Source: Peptococcaceae bacterium SCADC1_2_3
Lineage (GTDB): Bacteria > Bacillota > Desulfotomaculia > Desulfotomaculales > Nap2-2B
DNA: 64,000 nucleotides
Direction: 5' to 3'
Assembly (NCBI GenBank): GCA_000681355.2
Contig: JJNX02000002.1
Coordinates: forward strand, 1 to 64,000
The position numbers and the translations under genes were made by a program. Positions 59,370 through 64,000 of this stretch are shown one piece after another. Every line of letters begins with the position of its first letter. The stretch's first letter is position 1. The notes beneath the pieces are model-generated. The model made no database searches and had not been told where the DNA came from. It was given only the letters and a program-made list of their open reading frames with translations.

Positions 59370-60119
59370 TTAAAAACCTCCTAATCCTTTAGCGCCAAAG
59401 GGGTTGGCTATTATAACCGCCCCGTAAATTACCCAGAGAATAAAGATAAAGGCCGCGGTTTTACTAAAGCTTGTTTTTAAAGCCACCGCTCCACCCAAGG
59501 CAAGCAAGGCAATAGACCACAGGCCAAAAGGGTCAACGAGGGATAAAACCCTAAAGGTCAAACTGCCGCTTTCGGCCGGTAAAAACATGGCTAAACTGGT
59601 GGTGATATTTTTTAAGTCTTCGGCCGGGCGCAGGGCAATTAAGACGCCCTGGATTAAGCCGGCTATGGTGGTGGGGACATAAGCAAACACACTCACTGCG
59701 TAAAGAGATCTGAAAGATGTTCTTTTGCTCGTTAAGTAGCCAAACAAAAGAAGTAAAACTGCGGTAAGCAGCCAGAACAAAAGGGGTCCGATAACCGCAC
59801 CTAAAATAGCCGTAACCGAGGTTACCGTCCCGGCTATTCCTTTAAAGGCCGCGGCCTCTGGCGGCATTGGCCCGGCTTTTTCCATCATTAAAGCCGTAAA
59901 ATCTTTTAGCTTGGGTAAACAAAGCAAGGCGATCAGCAAATTTACCGCGCATAATACGATGGCACCGCCAATAAAATTAGGACGTTCGGCAATGTCCAAA
60001 AAAGCAGGGCGAGGGTTGACTATTACGCCGGTTAGTCTTTGCCAGAGGCTAAGGTTTTTAATCCCGGCGCCAGGCTCAGGGGTATTATCAGGAACATTAT
60101 CAGGAACATCATTAACCAA
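59370..60119 (-). CDS. Yip1-domain membrane protein (YknW-like)
   Basis: The 249-residue protein has a short Pro/Asp-rich N-terminus (D-N-V-P-D-N-T-P-E-P) followed by five hydrophobic segments, with W-Q-R-L-T-G-V-I-V-N-P-R-P-A-F before the first. This is the Yip1 pattern. YknW of Bacillus is a Yip1-type protein that assembles with YknXYZ, and the gene order here is the same. AAAGGCGGTG suits the TTG start at 60119. It is the first gene of the exporter operon. Confidence 0.8.
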   Translation of the reverse strand: MVNDVPDNVPDNTPEPGAGIKNLSLWQRLTGVIVNPRPAFLDIAERPNFIGGAIVLCAVNLLIALLCLPKLKDFTALMMEKAGPMPPEAAAFKGIAGTVTSVTAILGAVIGPLLFWLLTAVLLLLFGYLTSKRTSFRSLYAVSVFAYVPTTIAGLIQGVLIALRPAEDLKNITTSLAMFLPAESGSLTFRVLSLVDPFGLWSIALLALGGAVALKTSFSKTAAFIFILWVIYGAVIIANPFGAKGLGGF

Positions 60120-60241
60120 TTTATAACACCGCCTTTAAAAATAATGATTCTTAGTTTAATATTATTCTTCTTTAACTTCCTAATTTCCTGCAAAATATTA
60201 CATTTTCTAAAAATTATTAAGGACAAAATGCAAAACAAAAT

Positions 60242-60629
60242 GGGGGTCAGGTCTTGAAATATCATTTTTTAACCAGCCTTTACTTGAACACCTTACTGGT
60301 CGTTGCTGACCGTTGTGTAATGAATTTTTATCTGCTTAGCTGTCTCATGCCGGTAGAAATGTTAGCGTCAGGAGTTTCGAACATGAGGTGATAATGGTTA
60401 TCCATGAAACAATAAACATGACATGACCAATTGTATCGTTTTAAAACCAAGCCCAGTATACTTTAGAAAATTTTCTCTATCCCGGTCACCGCTGAAAATC
60501 TTTTGCTTCGCATTTCCGCGGGTAGTGATATGGTGATATGGCAGACAGCACCAGGATACTCTATTCTTAATGGTCTGGTCATGTGGATATTATAATAAAC
60601 ATTTTCTTATATTTCAAGACCTGACCCCC
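60242..60629 (-). mobile_element. Degraded REP-associated tyrosine transposase with inverted repeats
   Basis: A 21-base inverted repeat, GGGGGTCAGGTCTTGAAATAT at 60242-60262 and its complement at 60609-60629, encloses a broken minus-strand gene. From ATG 60582 it reads M-T-R-P-L-R-I-E-Y-P-G-A-V-C-H-I. In another frame it shows C-F-M-D-N-H-Y-H-L-M-F-E-T-P and M-R-Q-L-S before TAA at 60328. The D-N-H-Y-H motif is the metal-binding H-U-H of Y1 (IS200-like) transposases. Frameshifts and a missing C-terminus make it inactive. Positions 60120-60241 and 60630-60690 hold nothing else I can support. Confidence 0.75.
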
Positions 60630-60690
60630 ATTCACCCCCTGACAAGACAACACCGCTAATTGGTTTTCATAAAGTTACCGTAAAAATTTC

Positions 60691-60718
60691 TTGACAACGA
60701 ATTAAAAGTTTGTTAAAT
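60691..60718 (+). promoter_or_regulatory. Promoter of the pyr operon
   Basis: TTGACA and TTAAAT are separated by 16 bases, with TG just before the -10. Transcription would start near 60725, directly upstream of the attenuator. Confidence 0.65.
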
Positions 60719-60740
60719 TAATTAGGACATTTAAAAAACT

Positions 60741-60843
60741 CCTTGAAAGCGGTCCCGTGAGGCCGGTAAGGAAAAATAAGGGTTAAAAATAAGATTTTTA
60801 AGAGGTTAAACTTAAACCTGCTTACCGGTGAAGCAGGTTTTTT
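60741..60843 (+). promoter_or_regulatory. PyrR-type attenuator (binding loop, antiterminator, terminator)
   Basis: The first hairpin, CCTT...AAGG at 60742-60771, carries GGTCCCGTGAGGCC, which fits the PyrR-binding loop. CCGGTAAG (60763-60770) is exactly complementary to CTTACCGG (60821-60828), forming an antiterminator. AAACCTGCTT (60814-60823) and AAGCAGGTTT (60831-60840) plus TTT form the terminator. PyrR with UMP would hold the first hairpin and so allow termination. Confidence 0.85.
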
Positions 60844-60926
60844 AATGTAAACTTAAATGACCACTCAATTACCATGACCTACCATTTAACTATCATGACA
60901 AGTAAAAGAGAAAAAAGAGGGGTTGA

Positions 60927-61883
60927 ATGGCATTAAAGAATGAAAGTATGAGCTTAAAAAAGAAGCACTTGCTTGATATGCAAAGTATTGCTCCAGAGGA
61001 AATTAAACTTATTTTAGACACTGCTTCTTCAATGAAAGAAATTCTTTTCCGGTCCATTAAGAAAGTGCCTACCCTAAGGGGACGTACTATTGCCAATGTT
61101 TTTTACGAACCAAGCACCAGAACGCGCGTCTCTTTTGAGCTGGCGGCTAAGTACTTGAGCGCTGATTGTATTAATGTTTCTGCTGCGGCCAGCAGTATTG
61201 TTAAAGGTGAAAGCTTGGTGGACACCGCCCGCACCCTAAGAGCCATGGGGGCTGATGTAATTGTGCTGCGCCACCCGTATTCAGGGGCCCCATATCATCT
61301 AGCCAAACTGGTTTCGGCTTGTGTAATTAACGCCGGCGATGGAACGCACGAACACCCTACCCAAGCACTTTTAGACCTGTTTACGGTGCAGGAGGCAAAA
61401 GGTGAACTAGCAGCCTTAAAAATAGCAATTGTTGGTGATATTTTACACAGCCGGGTGGCCCGTTCGAACATTTTGGGTTTTACTAAAATGGGGGCAACGG
61501 TGAGAATATGTGGGCCAACTACCATGATTCCCGTAGCTATTGAGCGCACTGGCGCCCATCTTTACACCCAGGTGGAAGAGGCTTTAGACGGGGTTGACGT
61601 GGTTATGATGCTGAGGCTGCAGTTAGAGCGGCAGCAACAAGGACTGTTTCCTAGTGTAAGGGAATACACCCGGTTATACGGGTTAGACCAGCAGAGATTG
61701 GCCCTGGCAAAGCCCGATGCCTTGGTAATGCATCCGGGACCGTTAAATAGGGGCGTGGAAATTACTAGTGCGGTCGCCGATAGTGCTCAGTCGGTAATTA
61801 ATACTCAGGTAACTAATGGGGTGGCGGTACGAATGGCGCTTTTATATCTTTTAGCCGGACGTTTTACGGGAGGTCAAGAATGA
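60927..61883 (+). CDS. pyrB: Aspartate carbamoyltransferase catalytic subunit
   Basis: PyrB condenses carbamoyl phosphate and aspartate. The 318-residue protein has the carbamoyl-phosphate motif [12 protein letters not shown] at about 55-66, [13 protein letters not shown] near 133-145 and [11 protein letters not shown] near 271-281. GAGGGG lies 6 bases before the ATG. The first bases and leader are shared with the segment at 29329. It overlaps pyrC by four bases. Control is by the upstream PyrR attenuator. Confidence 0.96.
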   Translation: MALKNESMSLKKKHLLDMQSIAPEEIKLILDTASSMKEILFRSIKKVPTLRGRTIANVFYEPSTRTRVSFELAAKYLSADCINVSAAASSIVKGESLVDTARTLRAMGADVIVLRHPYSGAPYHLAKLVSACVINAGDGTHEHPTQALLDLFTVQEAKGELAALKIAIVGDILHSRVARSNILGFTKMGATVRICGPTTMIPVAIERTGAHLYTQVEEALDGVDVVMMLRLQLERQQQGLFPSVREYTRLYGLDQQRLALAKPDALVMHPGPLNRGVEITSAVADSAQSVINTQVTNGVAVRMALLYLLAGRFTGGQE

Positions 61884-63244
61884 AGTTACTGCTTAAAGAC
61901 GGTAATGTAATCAATCCTTTAAATAAAACTATTAATATACAGGACATACTAATTGTAGATGGTAAAGTGGCAGCCATAGGAAGGGAATTGGCCGCCAGCT
62001 TAGACTTAGACTTAAGTAGGTCAACCAGTGGCACAGGCTTCCAGCCTGTGGTTTTTAATGATGAAGAGACAATCAAGGACGCTTGTCCTACCATTTCTGT
62101 TATTAACGCCAAAGGTAAGTATGTGGTTCCAGGATTAATTGATATGCATGTCCACCTGCGTGAACCAGGTTTTGAAGAGAAGGAAACAATTGCTACCGGT
62201 ACCCAGGCTGCGGCCCGGGGGGGATTTACCGGTATAGTTTGTATGCCGAACACTGAACCGCCTGCCGATAATCAGGCGGTTATTTCTTTTATTCAGCAAG
62301 TGGCCCAAAAAACAGGAGTAGTTAATGTCTTTCCGGTAGGAACCATAACGCAGGGCCGGGCCGGAAAAGAGCTTTCGGAAATGGCCTCACTGGCGGCGCA
62401 AGGGGTAGTCGCCTTCTCTGATGACGGGGCCCCGGTAGTTAACGCCAAATTAATGCGTCACGCTATGGAATACGCTAAAATGTTGGACTTGCCCGTTATT
62501 TCCCACTGTGAAGAACCGGCTTTGGCTGCGCAGGGCATGATGCACGAAGGGTTTACGTCAACCATGTTGGGCTTGAAAGGTATTCCTGCCGCCGCTGAAG
62601 AGGTTATGGTCGCCAGGGATATTATCTTAGCCAATTTAACCGGTTGTCACCTTCATATTGCCCACGTAAGCACTGCCGGCAGCGTAGAGTTGGTGAGAGC
62701 GGCCAAAGAAAAGGGAATAAAGGTAACCTGCGAGGTTACCCCTCACCATTTTACCTTAACTGATGAGGCGGTAAGTAGTTATGACCCCCAAACAAAAGTA
62801 AATCCTCCCTTGCGAAGCAAAGCCGATGTAGTTGCTCTTCAAGCAGGACTTAAGGACGGAACCATTGACGTTATTGCAACTGATCACGCGCCGCATACGC
62901 AAGAAGAAAAAGAACTGGAATTTGAGCTAGCCCCTTTTGGAATGGTGGGCTTAGAAACAGCGGTTGGTTTAGTCTGGACAAAACTGGTTATCCCAGGAAT
63001 TCTGACTTCTTGCGAAGCCGTGGCCAAAATGACGGTTAATCCAGCCCGTATTTTAAACCTTAAGAAAGGCTTAATTGAAATAGGAGCGGAAGCAGATATT
63101 ACCGTTATTGACCCTGAATTAACTTGCGTGGTAAAACCAGAAGAATTTGCCAGTAAAGGACGCAATACCCCTTTTAGCGGTTGGTCCTTAAAAGGCTTAC
63201 CTGTAGCTACCATTGTAGGTGGCGAGGTTAAGTGGATAAAATAA
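61880..63244 (+). CDS. pyrC: Dihydroorotase
   Basis: PyrC cyclises carbamoyl-aspartate. The 454-residue protein has the metal site H-V-H-L-R-E-P-G at 90-97 and N-T-E-P-P near 121. Bridging and other metal ligands appear in I-S-H-C-E-E-P and I-A-H-V-S-T-A, and the catalytic Asp is in A-T-D-H-A-P-H-T. Between G-R-E-L (about 38) and V-I-N-A-K-G-K (about 75) there are roughly 30 extra residues, including S-G-T-G-F-Q-P-V-V encoded by a palindromic repeat. The insert is in the small beta domain away from the active site, so activity is probably kept. Confidence 0.94.
   Translation: MKLLLKDGNVINPLNKTINIQDILIVDGKVAAIGRELAASLDLDLSRSTSGTGFQPVVFNDEETIKDACPTISVINAKGKYVVPGLIDMHVHLREPGFEEKETIATGTQAAARGGFTGIVCMPNTEPPADNQAVISFIQQVAQKTGVVNVFPVGTITQGRAGKELSEMASLAAQGVVAFSDDGAPVVNAKLMRHAMEYAKMLDLPVISHCEEPALAAQGMMHEGFTSTMLGLKGIPAAAEEVMVARDIILANLTGCHLHIAHVSTAGSVELVRAAKEKGIKVTCEVTPHHFTLTDEAVSSYDPQTKVNPPLRSKADVVALQAGLKDGTIDVIATDHAPHTQEEKELEFELAPFGMVGLETAVGLVWTKLVIPGILTSCEAVAKMTVNPARILNLKKGLIEIGAEADITVIDPELTCVVKPEEFASKGRNTPFSGWSLKGLPVATIVGGEVKWIK
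62032..62050. repeat. Palindromic repeat in frame in pyrC
   Basis: CACAGGCT, TCC and AGCCTGTG form a perfect hairpin encoding G-T-G-F-Q-P-V. The arm CACAGGC is shared with the amidase copy, and CAGGCT-TCx-AGCCTG with the copy after adk. Confidence 0.75.
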
Positions 63245-63336
63245 GGGGACGGTTCTGTTGACAGCTAAGACAGCTAAGAGTAAATATGACTGGACTTGAA
63301 AAGGATTTAATATACGCTGTCAACAGAACCGTCCCC
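63245..63336. repeat. Inverted-repeat element between pyrC and carA
   Basis: GGGGACGGTTCTGTTGACAGC at 63245-63265 is matched by its exact reverse complement at 63316-63336. The interior of about 50 bases has no coding content. It starts one base after the pyrC stop region and ends 22 bases before carA, so it is transcribed within the operon. Confidence 0.85.
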
Positions 63337-63358
63337 AAGGCAAGGTGGTGAAATGTAA

Positions 63359-64000
63359 ATGAAGGCCCTGATTGCTTTAGAAGACGGTACTATTTTTGAA
63401 GGGGAATCTTTTACCGGTTCCGGAGAGATTAGCGGGGAAATTGTTTTTAACACCAGCATGACCGGTTACCAGGAAATCTTGACCGATCCTTCTTATAAAG
63501 GGCAAATTGTAACCATGACTTACCCTTTAATCGGTAATTATGGTATCAACCAAGAGGATATGGAATCCCGGCGCATCCAGGTAGAAGGTTTTATTGTGCA
63601 CGAGTACCAACCTTTTTACAGCAACTGGCGCGCGAATAAAAGCCTGGCGCAATTTTTAAAAGAGAACAAGGTTTTAGGAATTGAAGGGGTAGATACCAGA
63701 GCCCTGACGCGGCACCTGCGCCTGGAAGGAGCTATGAAAGGGGTGATTTCCACGCTTGATTTAGATCCTGCTTCCCTGGTAAAAAAAGCGATTAATGCTC
63801 CTTCTCTAATCGGGCGTGATTTAGTGCGTGAGGTTACCTGGCCCAAACCATATTACTGGAAAGGTGGTCCGATTGAAGAACCGCTTCCGACACCTTTGAC
63901 ACCATACCGGGTGGTGGCTTTAGATTTAGGAGTAAAATTTAACATTCTCCGTCAACTGGAAAAAGAATGTACGGTACTGGTTTTGCCGGCCCATACCAGC
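63359..64000 (+). CDS. carA: Carbamoyl-phosphate synthase small subunit, 3' end outside the window
   Basis: The visible 214 residues contain [13 protein letters not shown] at the start, [19 protein letters not shown] near 34-52, and [12 protein letters not shown] near 115-126. [14 protein letters not shown] then begins the glutamine amidotransferase domain. The catalytic Cys region lies beyond the window. GGTGGTG at 63344-63350 precedes the ATG at 63359. Its place after pyrBC shows a pyrimidine operon continuing to the right. Confidence 0.95.
   Translation, partial: MKALIALEDGTIFEGESFTGSGEISGEIVFNTSMTGYQEILTDPSYKGQIVTMTYPLIGNYGINQEDMESRRIQVEGFIVHEYQPFYSNWRANKSLAQFLKENKVLGIEGVDTRALTRHLRLEGAMKGVISTLDLDPASLVKKAINAPSLIGRDLVREVTWPKPYYWKGGPIEEPLPTPLTPYRVVALDLGVKFNILRQLEKECTVLVLPAHTS

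Noticed and set aside
60032..60265. Minus-strand open frame overlapping the Yip1 gene
   Set aside because: It overlaps the better supported Yip1 frame and a repeat end, and has no recognisable protein features.

Overview
The window looks like a chromosomal segment of a spore-forming, anaerobic member of the Bacillota (Clostridia, Peptococcaceae-like). Evidence: spoIVA and spoIIM, a CwlD-type amidase, strong AAGGAGG-type ribosome binding sites with frequent TTG/GTG starts, Gram-positive pyr attenuation and a YknWXYZ-type exporter. Species assignment is inference. Three tRNA genes (Pro-CGG, Arg-TCT, Leu-TAA) are present; no rRNA and no CRISPR array was seen.

Region 1 (1-6.5 kb) is an accessory zone full of toxin-antitoxin (TA) modules, several of them broken: AbiEii/DUF6922, a DUF5615 fragment, Phd plus a dead PIN toxin, an intact AbrB-PIN pair and an intact RelE-type pair. 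A methyltransferase, two small cysteine-rich or metal-binding proteins and a bactofilin-like membrane protein are interspersed.

Region 2 (6.5-18.3 kb) is a defence island. An attC-like hairpin and a SIR2-like remnant precede one long same-strand operon: hsdM, a truncated HEPN-like subunit, a nucleotidyltransferase-HsdS chimera, an Abi_C-like protein, an AAA ATPase plus subtilisin-like protease pair (IetAS-like), and hsdR. It is closed by a YefM-YoeB module with a TGTACA palindromic operator. GTAGGGGC palindromes are inserted, partly in frame, in hsdM and at the junction where the nucleotidyltransferase entered hsdS.

Region 3 (18.4-35.1 kb) holds export and stress genes: an MFS exporter, more TA genes and remnants, a MacAB-like exporter with its own two-component system and a divergent secreted DUF2680-like protein, arsenite methyltransferase, MntA-HepT, a zinc-ribbon protein, and a second exporter operon (HlyD, ATPase, ABC-2 permease) with a perfect 29-bp operator but three separate lesions.

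Region 4 (35.2-60.1 kb) is mostly core genome: etfBA-acyl-CoA dehydrogenase, a bifunctional-nuclease-family protein, pheA, trxB, thrB, hom, spoIVA, an NlpC/P60 hydrolase, mtnP-like phosphorylase, adk, xerD, spoIIM, a PhaC-like hydrolase, a spore-type amidase, a NifU-like protein and a YknWXYZ-like exporter.

Region 5 (60.1-64 kb) has a dead REP-associated transposase flanked by inverted repeats, then the pyrimidine operon pyrB-pyrC-carA behind a PyrR-type attenuator. Palindromic repeats recur throughout the window, including in-frame copies inside pyrC and the amidase gene.
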